Source: Cenococcum geophilum 1.58
Taxonomy: Eukaryota > Ascomycota > Dothideomycetes > Gloniales > Gloniaceae
Direction of reading: 5' to 3'
Assembly: GCA_001692895.1 (NCBI GenBank)
Contig: KV748242.1
Span: 434,001 to 498,000, forward strand
Length of the DNA: 64,000 nt
Below are positions 32,561 through 44,629 of the stretch, piece after piece. The notes under the pieces were generated by a model. The model was not told where the DNA came from and searched no databases. It saw nothing but the letters and a program-made list of their open reading frames with translations. The position numbers and the translations under genes were made by a program. Position 1 is the first letter of the stretch. Each line of letters begins with the position of its first letter.

Positions 32561-35500
32561 GGGGGGGTGATATGTGGACGATATGTTAGGACCTTAGGGG
32601 CTCGTGTGTAACCCGAGGTTATGCCAAGCCTAACCCGGACCTCCGATACCTTTAGTTGCGTGCACTATTTACGAAAAATGGATTGCATAATTCAAAGTTC
32701 ACTCTTATCACAGCACGTGACTGACGCGATGTATATTCATTTCCTCGCATTCATAAGCTGCATTTTACGGGTTTCACATCAACTTGGATTGCTGTTGATT
32801 GATTGATGCCGTCCAATGGCAAATATACGACCTGAGTCTCGAAAGAAGTTGAAGAGGTGAAACATCAGAGTGACGGAGTTATTTCGTCAAGTTATTGCGA
32901 GCACTGTAACATAGACTGACGCATGGCATGCCTCGGTAGGCGCAAATAATGAATTCTGATTGCAGGAAGAGCGGTAGGGAGGTGGATAAATGCTTGCTGA
33001 TCATGTAACATGTGTTTCTCACGTAAGAATGATACGCGGCGGAAAAAAAGATTATAGGTCCAAGGAAACGGCTTAGAAAAACGCGGCAAAGAAGAATTGC
33101 AGATAAACCACTAGCTGAAGTGCAGAGGCACGTGAATATTATATAGAGAGCTGGAAAACTTGAGGAAACTTGACTCCATATATTATTGGTGGAATGCCCG
33201 ATGGGATGGCAGACAACAGGAAAAGATGTCGAATTCAAAACAGAGGCAGTTTGTGTGCAATTATGCATATTTTGAGAACAGCGAAGGAATCGAGGTGCGT
33301 TCTGAGTGCTCGTCAAGTGTAGCGGTAGTCAAGTAAACTAACCTAGCAGTAGGTTCGCTCATGGAGCAGCCCAGAATGGCGCCATTAAGGAACAGAGATA
33401 GGGCTCCTAAAGACGGCGAGAAGGGAGAGCTGGGCTGCATTGCATCATGAGCGAGTCCCGGACGAGCAAGGATTTAAGGCCGTGTTGAGAAAGACAAAAA
33501 CGCGCTGGGAAGCTGTTGCTAGTGGTTGTTTGTCGAGTGTTTGCCGAGAGGGTTTTGAGGGAGAGCGTGAACACGTAGTCAATGAAGAAATGCCAAGTTC
33601 TAGAATAATCCGCTCTGGAAAATTAAGGATCCACAAGCTAGTAGGCGTTATTTTTCGATTAGTGAGCTTATTGGCTTACTGCCACCATTTGAGTTTGAAA
33701 TTACTTGCCATCTTCCAGGTCCATCGCTGTTCAATCGGATCTAGCCTGCAGTCTAGCGTAGTTTGCATCCTTCAACCTGGCTTTTTGCTTCAGCATTTCT
33801 GACCATGCCTCAACTGGAGGTAAATATGAAGCATGATCACTGCACTCTTCCCTGTAAAATCAATTTTATCATTGGCCTCGCTCAAAGCTGATGTCAACTC
33901 GGATCTGCCGATGGCTCAATGTTTCTGCCTTCTCCGTCAGTAAACGTTGGAGAGTTGGCCTAACCGGTGCTGCAATTACTGGCTGTATGTATTTCGAATT
34001 CCTAATTGGGGCCCTGGGATATCGAATCAGCCCGTTCCTCGTGGCTCTGAACACGAACAGAGAAAGGTTTAGCATGGAAATAGCCTTTACCCCACACCGT
34101 TTCAGCAAATTGTGGAAGCCGCCTTCTTGCACTAGCATTAGCGTTAGCGGCTTGGACCTCGGTCTGCTGCCCCAAGGGCAATATTTTTGGACCTAGGAGG
34201 TGGACAAACGATGATTCGTCGTGATAGAGGACGATATGCACAGTCAAGGAAATCCTGCATGAAAACGGGCCTTTACTCTGCAAGTTGGTCTTGTCAAAGA
34301 ACGTCGACCTAGACTTCCGCCCATCGATCGAAGGACCCAATGCTGTGAAACGTCGAGCACGGTGTGGTGTTATGCACGTCAAGTTTTCCCATGGTGTGGA
34401 TGGATAATGGTACGATCTTGGTGATACATCTCGAGCCACGCTTCGGCATTGCCCAACAGCACTCTTTCCGGTGCCTTCGGTTTCACACCGACGTTGCCGA
34501 GCCACACGACCACTGGGGGGGGGGATCCGGCGTTCACCTGGTGGACACGGTGGGGCGTGGCAAGGGTGGGCAAGGATGGCATAGATGGCAAGACGCCTAG
34601 AATACTGCAACGGGGATCTGACTTCCATCGTCAAGGGGCCGTTCCGGACAACAACAGACGCGCGGTGCCACTCAGGGGAACAAGTGCGCGGTTCGCAGAC
34701 AATAACATTCAGGTCGAGATGGTGTTGTTGACAAAACTCGTTGATGGCCCTGGAAAGCGTTTTCGTCAGCTTGACTGACCAGGCCTCCCAGCTGGAACCA
34801 GGGCCAAGGCCAATCCAATGTGAGGTGGAGAAGGAGTCATGCGTGCGTTATTGATGTGTGGGGGATTATCAAGAAAAGTAACCTGCGGCTGGGAAGCACC
34901 AACGTGACTCCTGCAAGCGACGCGTATGAAGTACGGGAGAATGTAAAATTCGGTGCTATAGATCTGGTGGATACATTGGAGGGTAAAGCGGCCAGCGCGA
35001 AGAGTTAAGATGGACCCCGAAAGGCGCTTGGGAAGATGGCCATCAGGCCTCGCTAACACGAACATCAGTAATGGAGGCCACAGAAAAGTGACTCCTGAGC
35101 GCCCGCCCCACGCGTCAGCTGTTTGGCACCTCCCACCTGCGTGGACTGGGTCTTGGGATGCATCAGGGACCCCGTCGTTGCAGAGCGGCTTCCACGGCAC
35201 GGCTTGGGAAAGCTGGTCGAGGTCATGTGAGGGCTGCTTCTCATCCTCCAGCTTTGTTATTCTCTCTCTAGCGCATCGTCTGCCCCGCCCTGCCTGGCCT
35301 CACTGGAAACACCCTCGCCGCCAAAATTTCTTCCAGCTAAGCACCCATTATCCACGACCAACGCCCCACGCTCATTTACCCTTCAATCGCTACGTTTCTC
35401 GCACAATGCTCCTCCATTAGTCGCGGCTCGGTTGGGACAATTTGTCCTCTGCCTGTCAGTGCACTCTCTCGGCGTCAGCACCGCCATTCACTCGCGCCCG

Positions 35501-35679
35501 ACGCAAACATTTCGAATTCGAGCACGGCAAGACGCAATTCCATCAGAGCTCATCCTCATGATGGTCTCGAGACCCGCAGCTATATAACCTACGTTTTGTC
35601 AGTCCTCGGGCGGACTAATCTCACCTTGCCTGGAGGGCCCTCGTGACAATCTGGAGTCTTCGTTAAGATACATCTCGCA
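32561..35679. other. Long intergenic region upstream of rim15
   Basis: 3.1 kb of normal-composition DNA with only short overlapping ORFs on both strands, none with a recognisable domain. A TATATAA lies at 35,581-35,587, about 95 bp before the rim15 ATG. The 35,230-35,480 stretch is pyrimidine-rich, as in fungal promoters and 5' leaders. On the minus strand at 34,270-34,230 a phrase IVLYHDESSF slightly recalls a DDE transposase site, but the neighbouring frames do not support it convincingly. I see no gene here. Confidence 0.5.
35581..35587 (+). promoter_or_regulatory. TATA-like box upstream of rim15
   Basis: TATATAA about 95 bp upstream of the start codon, in otherwise GC-balanced DNA. Position is compatible with a core promoter or a short leader, but the transcription start is unknown. 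Confidence 0.35.
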
Positions 35680-38600
35680 ATGGGGGAAGAAGCCAAGCAA
35701 GCAACCCTGGCCCCGCCAGCTGTTGTGGCATTGAAAGAGGAGGCAACGTTATCAGGCCCTTCTCGAGTACAAATGGAGAGAACCGTCAGCATGGATATCC
35801 GAGAGCAGCGGGAGGACTTAAAGGAAGCTGCTGAGCAGAGTTTGAATGTTATTATGGATCTCGATTTGAACGGCAATATTCGGTGGGTCAGTCCTTCGTG
35901 GAAAGACATAATCGGGACGTCTCCAGATTCAGTACGAGGGAAGCCTATTGCCGACATTCTTGTTGATGACAATACAACATTCGCCGACTCCGTGGAGTCA
36001 ATGAAGAAGGACAATTCTCGGAGCCAAATCATACGTTTCTCAGTGCGAATGGGTCCGTTATCTGTCTTTAGGCCGAAACGTTCATCTCCGCCGGAATCCG
36101 AGCAAGGCTCTCTGCCAAATCTACCTACAGAAGGCGAAGATGAGCATATACTCAATCTCGAAGCGCAAGGGATCATGGTGTACGACCGTACTTCTGGAGG
36201 CGAGAGTCATGTAAGTTGCTGGAGTTTGAAGGAATTTTCTTACCTAACACGAGGCAGACGATGTGGATGATTCGACCTTCTGTCATCCGCGAGGTAACGA
36301 TTGATCTTCCGAAAGTTCTCGTTGAATCCCTGGGCGTTGGCGCTGAAATGCTGGCGCATTATCTTACCGCCTTAGCTGAAGTGGGAGCAAATGACCCTGC
36401 TAACCATCCGCCTCCTCTCCCCGTGCTCTGTCGAATCTGTGAGAGACAAATCACACCGTGGTGGTTTGAAAAACACACCGAACTTTGTTTGCAAGAACAT
36501 AGGGCAGAGATGGAGGTCCAACTTGCTCAAGAAAGCCTTGCAGACCATCGTAACGCAATTGTCAAGGTCTTGGACGCTCTAGAAGCCCAAACAAGACAGC
36601 CAAGGGCCACTTCCGGCGAGATCGCTCCCCCTGCTCCTCCGCCACCAGAGTACAAAGGCATGTTAATTCAACCGTCTTCAACACCATCTTCTGGACCTTC
36701 ATCCGGGAGAGCTTCGCCAGCGTCTCCACCTTCTCGCTCCCGCGATCGGTCGTCAGGTTTTGGTCACCATCGAGCACGCTCGTTTGCGGTCAGACGTCCG
36801 CTCTCCCGCATAGTTGAACTTGTTCTCGATCTTTGCGATACTGCACTAGAAATCAATACACCTGCCATCAAAGACACCAGGGTCCTTTCGGCATCTGAGA
36901 TTCGGACACAGTCACCTCAATCGGAGAATCGCATTTCTCAAGTTTTACAATGGCAGTCACCAAGTACCGGTGCCATTGAGCACGAGCAGGGCCTTGCTGC
37001 TTTATGTGAAGATACTTCCAAACTTGCTCGAGCCAAAGTGGATACTGTTTTCCGTCACCGCCGTATTCTAGAATATTCAGAGCGAATTCGAGTGGAGTTT
37101 GATGTATTAGTACAAGAATGCGTTGAAGCGGCTATGGTCAAAGCAGCGCGGATAGCTGCAGGAGAAGATAGCTCATCTAGTGAAGATAATGATGAACAGG
37201 CAGAGGAAGAAGATGGACAGTCAGATCTGAACGAGATCCCCTCTGAAGAAGGCGTTTTTTCGAGTTCGTTTGATGGGCCGTCAGCAATGGCATCAGCTCT
37301 GCGGAACACGTCAGACTCTGCTCTACCTTCGCATATGGATCGTAGGGCTTCTTCGGCCGCTGGATCTACAAGGTCTAGCAGTCCCCGTGGATGCCAAACA
37401 CCACGATCCCATGCAGGAGCTATCAGCATTGTATCTCAAAGCAAACGAGCTTCCATGCATTTCGAGAGTGATGCAGGGGCAGACAGTGACAGCAGTGTCA
37501 GATCTTCTGTCATGTCAGGCCCACGGCGCGCGGATTCTCCTGGATCAGAACTCGGCCTCAGTCGCGTCGCAAGCTCCCGCGAGCGCAAGCGGAAAAGTTT
37601 AATCCTCCCAAGTGTGATGTCGAGCCGACAGCACTCACCAGCAAGATCGATGGTGCCCCCCTCATCTCCTTTGAGAATGTCGAAACCTCGAATTCCTAGT
37701 GGGACTGAGAGTCTTCAATCTCCAATCACATCACCAGTTCTATCAACAAGCGAATTTTCTTCTCCTGCTATTACTGCACAGGTCCATCATCATCGCAGAC
37801 AATCATCTGCAGCGGGCTCAGACATCGTTCGGCCCGTCTCTCCACGTTTGATTCCTGTCACTAATCCCCAACCTCGCGCCGTTCCACCATCCATCAAAGA
37901 CTTCGAAATAATTAAGCCGATCAGTAAAGGTGCTTTTGGGAGCGTCTACTTATCCAAAAAGAAGTCGACTGGCGACTACTTCGCTATCAAAGTTCTTAAA
38001 AAAGCAGATATGGTGGCCAAGAATCAAGTTACGAATGTAAAGGCTGAGCGCGCGATCATGATGTGGCAGGGCGAAAGTGACTTCGTCGCCAAGCTGTACT
38101 GGACTTTCTCAAGCAAGGATTACCTCTATTTGGTGATGGAATATTTGAATGGGGGAGACTGCGCGTCTTTAATCAAAGTTCTTGGTGCACTGCCTGAGGA
38201 TTGGGCGAAGAAGTACCTGGCGGAAGTTGTTCTAGGCGTTGAGCATCTTCATAGTCGAGGCATTGTCCATCGCGATCTGAAGCCTGACAATCTTCTCATA
38301 GACCAGAAAGGTCATTTGAAGCTTACTGACTTTGGTCTTTCACGTATGGGTCTGATTGGTCGCCAAAAACGAGCACTTAACAGTAAATCCGATGAACCTG
38401 TTCCAGATCTCTTGAAACAGGGGCCATTCCATCGCGCAACGTCGGTGGGCTCATCTAGATCAGCCTCGTTTGATCTAAACCCGTCGCCTTCCCATACTCC
38501 AAGTCTTACACCGGCCCTAGCGGGTGACCTTGGGCAACCTTCATACTTCAACTTGAATCGTGAGAGCTCGGCAAGTCGGGAGCCATCCAGGAGAACTTCC

Positions 38601-41525
38601 GGCAATAGAAGTGAAAGTGGAGAAAGCGATGCATTGCAGGCAATGTTCCGTCGATTTTCGATCCCAGATGATTCTATAATCCAACCACGGACGCGCTCTC
38701 CTATAGAAGAGGAAGGTTATAGCGACGAAGGCGGTTCGCCTGATCTCTATTCTCTCCAGCATACCATGAGTCACTCTAGCGCCGCATTAAATAGCACCCC
38801 ACCCCAAACCTCTGCGATGCTTCCACCACCGATGGCGCTCTTCGACCCCGAGGATAACAAACGTAGGTTCGTGGGTACTCCTGATTACCTTGCACCTGAG
38901 ACAATCAGTGGTGTTGGCCAGGATGAGGTCAGCGATTGGTGGTCTCTGGGTTGCATTTTGTTTGAATGCCTTTACGGGTATCCGCCTTTCCACGCTGATA
39001 CTCCTGATGAAGTGTTCCAAAACATCCTCGCGCGCAAAATTGACTGGCCAGAGGATGATGTATGTCAAGTTTCCGAAGAGGCTAAGGACTTGATGAATCG
39101 ACTTATGTGCACCGATCCAACCAAGCGGCTTGGCGCTAATATGGACGACAAATTCTCTAGTGGTGGCGAGGAGATCAGGAATCATCCCTGGTTTGCAGAT
39201 ATCAACTGGAGTTCTCTCCGCGATGATGAGGCATCCTTCATCCCTGCTCCAGAGAACCCGGAAGACACCGAGTATTTTGATTCCCGAGGAGCGACCCTAC
39301 AGAGCTGCGCACCAGAGTTTGAGGACCAAGGAAATTCGTCCGCAGGCACACCCGGAGCAGATTATCCTGATCGTCCTCATGATGCTTTATCACGAGTCCG
39401 CTCTCAAATTAGTGTCACGACCATGAAAAGAGGCCTAATTCCTTTACACATCCCCGCACATGTTCGAGAAGGAAGAACTAGGAGACTCAGCGAGCCTGTT
39501 GCGACTGACGACTTCGGCAACTTCAGTTATAAGAATTTGCCTGTACTCGAAAAAGCTAATAAAGATGTTATTCAGAAACTTCGGGCTGAGGCCATGCAGG
39601 CGCAAAGCAAGCCAGGATCTTCGTTACAGTCCCCGACTGTCACAACCCCGTCTCCATCTTTGGACTCAAGCCCAATATTGCCTACGCCTCTGAAACGAAA
39701 TCTTTCGACAACAAAAAGCAGCAACAGACCAGCTTCACCATCAGTCAGCCAACCAAATTCATCTCCTAATCGAGCTTCACAGCCTTCCTCTCCATTGCTA
39801 GTGTCGTTTAGTACCGGTCAGAATCATGATCGGAGAAAAACTTCCAGTAGTTCTTCAACTTTGTCGCATCAGAACAGCAGTTCGCTCCAGCCCGGAAATT
39901 TCTTCGATGCCCCGCGTCTTGTAACTAGTTTCAAGCCGCCGACGTCAGATGCTTCCTCGCCGATCAAAATTGCCAAAACTCCGGGGGCAATAACGCAGTC
40001 TTTCCAGGAGAAGGGCCTTCATTCTCATCGCCAGAGCTCAATTTCACACGCTACTCTGCCTTCTCCACGAGCACGATCCCAAACCATTGGCTCGCAAGAA
40101 GGAGATGTTGTTAGAGATCTCATGCCTAACCATCACAAGAGAAGAAGCCAAGTCTTTGACATATCGCCGTCTTCCTCCGACACCGAAGATTCCAGACAAA
40201 AAGCCCTTCTCCGTGTTCAAAGACGGCGGCAAAGCTCGCGTAGGCTATCCCAGATCAGTCTTGCAGATGGCCCGATGTTCAGACCTTTGGATGTTTTGGT
40301 CTGCGAAGATCATCCAGTTTCCCGACTAGTAATGGAGAAATTACTAGAGAAGTTACGCTGCAGAACTCTAACTGTACAGACTGGTTCGGAAGCCGTACGA
40401 TATGCCATGGGAGAAGTTAAATTTGATATCATCATGATGGAGTTCAAGTTGCCCCAAATCAATGGCGCTGATGTAGCTCGCATGATCAGGGACACTAAAA
40501 ACGCAAACTCTCACACACCAATTGTTGCCGTAACTGGCTATCTGAAGGAACTCCAAGCGCCTCATCACTTTGACGGTCTGATCGAAAAACCTCCAACGAT
40601 TACCAAGTTGACAGACATAATGAGCAAGCTGTGCCAATGGAAACCGCCTCCGTCAAATTGGACTTCAAGCCAACATCCGTCAATAGTGCCATCAAACCTT
40701 CGCCAAGAGTCGACCCGCCAGGAAGATAGCCCGACGTCCAACTCTTCGGGATTCCCAGCAATGCCTTCAGGTAGTTACCGCGGTTCTAGCAGGGAAGACT
40801 CCATCAGCTCCAGCTTCTTTGGGGACACGGATAGTCGCAGCGATGATGTGCCAGTTACTATCAACAGAAACAACGTGGACGACTGGCGCGATCGGGATCT
40901 TGCACGCATGATTGGTGGTCTTGGAATATCCGAAGAACCCTTGGGCCATGTCGATCCCAAGAACATGGGGCAAGCGTTGCCTGTCCCACATGACCTCCAA
41001 CTGCACCAGGCTTCTGCTCCTGCCGTCATGGAACATGCGTTGATCAGGAGACAACGGTCCGTCGAACCAGTCAGCGCGAAACGTCGGTCCTTGGAAACGA
41101 GAAGGCACGAATCTGCGGAGTCAGGTGACGATGAGGACGAAGAATTAGGAGACGTAAATGTGCGAGCAAAAAGCCCTAAGGTACGGCCTAAATCGTCCTC
41201 CAAACTCGGGATAGAAATGCTGCGCACGAATAGTCGTGGTAGTGTTATCTCAGTGGAGGATTTGACAGCATCAGATACACTAGCTTCTTCGCCTCCGCCA
41301 TCAATTTCGGAGGAGAGGGTGGCTGAGGAACAGAGCCTCAGAACCCCGGAGGCTAAGCTAGTCTCTATTACGCCGCCTGAAATCTTCCCGCAAGTTCCTG
41401 GTGAAACGGTCGAAGAAATTGAAATGGATCTTACTCCAAAGTCACAACATACAGACGCAATGGATCCCGACCCGACTCCGAAGGCTTCCGCTACTCCAGC
41501 CATATCTTGTACGGATCCCTTTTAG
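35680..41525 (+). CDS. rim15: Rim15-type PAS/AGC protein kinase with receiver domain
   Basis: Two exons, 35,680-36,210 and 36,258-41,525, joined across a 47-bp GT-AG intron (branch-like CTAAC at 36,243) to give GGESH|TMWMIRP; about 1,932 residues. Rim15 is a cytoplasmic/nuclear kinase restrained by TOR and PKA that drives quiescence, stress and developmental programmes. Visible parts are a PAS domain (about 49-127), a zinc-binding CRICERQITPWWFEKHTELC (about 235-254) and Ser/Pro-rich linkers. The kinase domain spans about 725-1,160 with GAFGSVY, IHRDLKPDN-type loop VHRDLKPDNL, DFGLSRMG and GTPDYLAPE. About 180 residues separate DFG from APE, the split activation loop typical of Rim15/Greatwall kinases. 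An AGC tail follows (EDTEYFDSRGA), then a receiver domain (about 1,520-1,635, VLVCEDHPVSRLV) whose phospho-acceptor position reads MMEFKLP, Glu instead of Asp. The start is chosen by the in-frame conserved N-terminal region; an upstream exon is not excluded. Confidence 0.95.
36211..36257 (+). other. rim15: Intron of rim15
   Basis: GTAAGT donor, CTAAC branch-like motif and CAG acceptor. Removing it keeps the frame and restores the conserved protein across the junction. Confidence 0.93.
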
Positions 41526-42570
41526 ATTGCGTACGAAATTGCATTGCCTTCTTTTGTATTGCTGCATTTATATAGGTCTCCTCTCTCTTTGCCCCACATT
41601 AATTTTATTTCCTTGTCATCAGTTTGAGCAAGGTGTTGGTGGTGTCCTGCCTGACAAACAAATGCGTATTGAAGGGCGTTCAGGCTACATGGAAGATTGG
41701 GAAGTGCACTACATGTTATTGTTTATGGTGCAATTGCACCTCCCCTGAGCCTGAGTGGCCCAGAAGTCTAAAGTTGACATTGTGAGCTCAATCACTACTT
41801 TTCATTTTGTTGGTTTGAGAGACTGGATTGTACATCTTGCAATCTGGCCATTATTGGCAGGAACCTTCACTCACTTACTTCTACACATCCGGAAATTACT
41901 CGGGCAGACTGATCACTGTTATCACTTTTCTTTTATCACTTCCTTTTTATTACCAACTTGCTATGTGTTAGCTTGCTTCCACCCCAGTCTGGATTCCTTC
42001 GTGGGCAGCAAATTATTATTTCCTATTGCTTTCTCCATTGTCTTGGGGAAACTTTCCTTGACGCCTCGAATTGGATGCAAATGGATCTTGGGTACTTTTT
42101 GTATCTTAATATCGCGGGGCGCACACTCGAAAGAACAAAGTGTAGGGGAAAAGTTTGGACTGAGTTATGAGAGGGCAGGCACTTGTATATAGTACGTATA
42201 CTCGTGAATGAATGGAAGGAATTCGCGGATTACGAAAGCTCTGTTCCTGTACAGGTGATTGGATAGTGTGATGTAATATGATATGGTTGAATTTGCTATT
42301 CTCGTCTGGTTTTAGATGTAAAGCTATCGTTGCATCGTACCGCTCAACGCCTGACCTGAATCCCTTTTTAACGCCTACTCTACTCAACGTATTTGAGTAG
42401 TACGCCACGCTTTTGCCTTTTACAACGTATCCCAATTTTTCATATCCTACAATCTCATTCTCTCTCCCCGCCCCCCTGCTCTCAATCCAGACTGTTTTTC
42501 TCGGTTCCCAATCCTGAGACCTCAACTCAGTCGCTTTGCCGCCATAGTTTTACTAAAAGGCGTGAGGGAT
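41526..42570. other. Convergent intergenic region, rim15 / rpb4
   Basis: About 1 kb between two converging stop codons. T-rich 3'-UTR-like sequence, no recognisable gene. The ORFs of up to 145 residues here have no domain and overlap on both strands. Confidence 0.6.
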
Positions 42571-43280
42571 TTAGTCAACAAACTGGCGTAGTTTTTGCAT
42601 CTCGTCAAGCATCTCTTGCAAATCGGCGTCTGAAATTTTATTCGCGATGGACGGGATTAGAGTCTTAGCTTCATCGGCAGTTTCGCAGCAGAGGGAGCCT
42701 GTAGAAACATGTATCAGCTTAAGAAAAGTGTGGAAATCCTAGGACGGTGATTGTTTGAGGCGGTGTCGGGCAGGGCTCACCCAGTTGCGCTCGCTCCACC
42801 GGCGCAAATTCCGGATGCGAATCCAGCACGTTGGACAGGGCGTGCAGATTCTCGGTCTGCTTGAAGCGCGCAAACATTTCCATGTATTCGATGAATTTGG
42901 TGATGGGCCTGCATTCCACGGCAAGCCGTTAGCGCTTTCTGCCAGGATAATGCGCTGTTCAGCGGTCCCTGCCTCCCATCGCGCGTTATTCCATCCAAGA
43001 GGCCAGAAGCCACGACTTACTCGGAGTCATTGTGTATCTTGTCTCCTCCGAGCGGATTCGATGAGGGATCTTTCTTGCGCCGCGCGCCATGCACGGCGGT
43101 GATGACGGCGCGGGCTTCGGAGACGGAGAGGGCGACTACATTCTGGAACTCGCCGAGCTTGAGCTCGGTGCCGATTTCTTCATCAGCGGCGATGACTTCC
43201 TTGGGACGCGAGACCTGCTTCGGCGCGCGAAAGACGGGCGGTTGCGGGGGTGCACGGGGGGCGCCCTCTTCGGTCGCCAT
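42571..43280 (-). CDS. rpb4: RNA polymerase II subunit Rpb4
   Basis: Three exons on the minus strand, 43,280-43,021, 42,908-42,781 and 42,698-42,571, with two GT-AG introns (112 and 82 bp); 171 residues. Rpb4 pairs with Rpb7 to form the stalk of RNA polymerase II and links transcription to mRNA export and decay. The N-terminal part is variable and Pro-rich (MATEEGAPRAPPQPP). Conserved sequence begins at TELKLGEFQNVVALSVSEAR, the 'L.LGEF.....L..SEA' hallmark. After intron 1 comes FIEYMEMFARFKQTENLHAL, then VERAQLG|SLCCETADEAK across intron 2, and ISDADLQEMLDEMQKLRQF near the end. All splice phases agree and no stop interrupts the frame. Its promoter region is shared with lrg1 (divergent). Confidence 0.95.
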
Positions 43281-44629
43281 GGATGTCGTGGATTTTGGAG
43301 ATGGGAGGTGGGTGGTGAGGGCGAGGTAAAGGGTGGAGGATGGCGGAGGAGAAATACCGCACGGTGGTGCTGGACGGCTTTGTTTCTCAGCCGAGTCGAA
43401 TGCGGCGAATTTTACTAGCGTCGCCTAGATAAGAGATACATTTGAATAGGCTATTGTGGTCATCGTAGAGAGGCTTCCATAGCGGTGGAGCGGAAGACGA
43501 TGCCAAGACAATGGCGGCAGCAGCACAGGACTGCAGAGCATGAGGCTAGAGAACTGGCGGTATGGAAATAAAAATGCACCACGCCTTTCTCGGTTGATGT
43601 TTGTTCGGGCATTCGAGCTACTGCTAGTAATAGATTATTGTGAAGCACTCAATGGCTAGCCTCGAAAGTGAGTGTTGTAGGAGGCTGCTAATGAATAATT
43701 GGAACGCGGAGCACTGCAACGATGAAATTCGCCTGGAGGAGTTCCCAATGCATGCATGTCCCTTTTATTACATATGTGGCGCACTATTACCTGAGGTACC
43801 GTCAATATACTCCGGTGGCGAGCCAAGGACAAGGTCTTCATGCTCTATCTCACGGCATAGTTACTCGCTGAAGGAGCGGGCTGGCGGTGGTCAATCCTGT
43901 TGATAGTGCAGTTCCAGTTGTGCAGTCGATAATAATACGAAGCCGAATAAGGCTGTGCGCACGGATGTACCCAAGTGTTCTGCTCCCCCAAGCCTCACAC
44001 AGCGTCTCCGCATTGAACACCTCACACCTCCAACTCTGCAAGAATTTCCTCCGTGCTGGTCGGCGGGTCGTCGCAACCCCCTGCCACCTTGTGCGCCGAG
44101 TTGAAAGTCGTCTTCTCCCTCCGTCCTCTCTCGGCTCCATCGCATTTCAGCCTCCGTCCAATTCAGGATTCGCATCGACTGCCGGACCCCCCAAAGCTCG
44201 ACGAGGACCTCATTTAATCGAACCCTTCAGTCCGACTCCAAGACATCGCCTATGCCGCAGCCAGCCATATCTGCAGAATTATTTGGACCACAAGAGCGAC
44301 CTTCTCCCACTGACTGCTCCGCTTCAATCCTCCGCCGCTCACTTTGCCGCCCGTGGTCCCCTGCACAGCACCCGTCTTAGCAAAATACCGCTGCGGCCAA
44401 CCTCCGACCCTTTGCCCGCGTGTCCTCCCTCGATATCTTCCAACTCCACCCTAATAGTCTCCGTGCCTCGCCCAAACACACTCGGTCAAGACTAGCTGCG
44501 CGTGCGCCTTCGATCAGCCTGTTCCTGGATCCATCACGACCGGTACCTGCGTTCCCCACGTTTTCAAGCTTCCGCGCAACGCTCAACCTTAATCTATCGC
44601 GCAAAGAATAGCGCTGACCCACAGCCATT
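43281..44629. other. Divergent intergenic region, rpb4 / lrg1
   Basis: 1.35 kb between two divergent start codons, presumably holding both promoters and a long pyrimidine-rich lrg1 leader (about 44,030-44,600). Short overlapping ORFs of up to 202 residues have no recognisable domain and I do not regard them as genes. Upstream ORFs in the lrg1 leader could exist. Confidence 0.6.

Noticed and set aside
32879..33316. 145-residue minus-strand ORF upstream of rim15
   Set aside because: No domain, unusual Ser/Cys-rich composition and overlapping ORFs; no support as a gene.
34002..34634. Minus-strand 210-residue ORF with IVLYHDESSF, recalling a DDE transposase site
   Set aside because: Flanking frames do not give the rest of a transposase pattern, the ORF is low in ordinary coding character, and it overlaps equally long ORFs on the other strand. 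A decayed transposase cannot be excluded; a profile search of all frames of 33,400-35,200 would decide.
43887..44495. 202-residue plus-strand ORF between rpb4 and lrg1
   Set aside because: Low-complexity Pro/Ser-rich translation of the pyrimidine-rich lrg1 leader; no domain.
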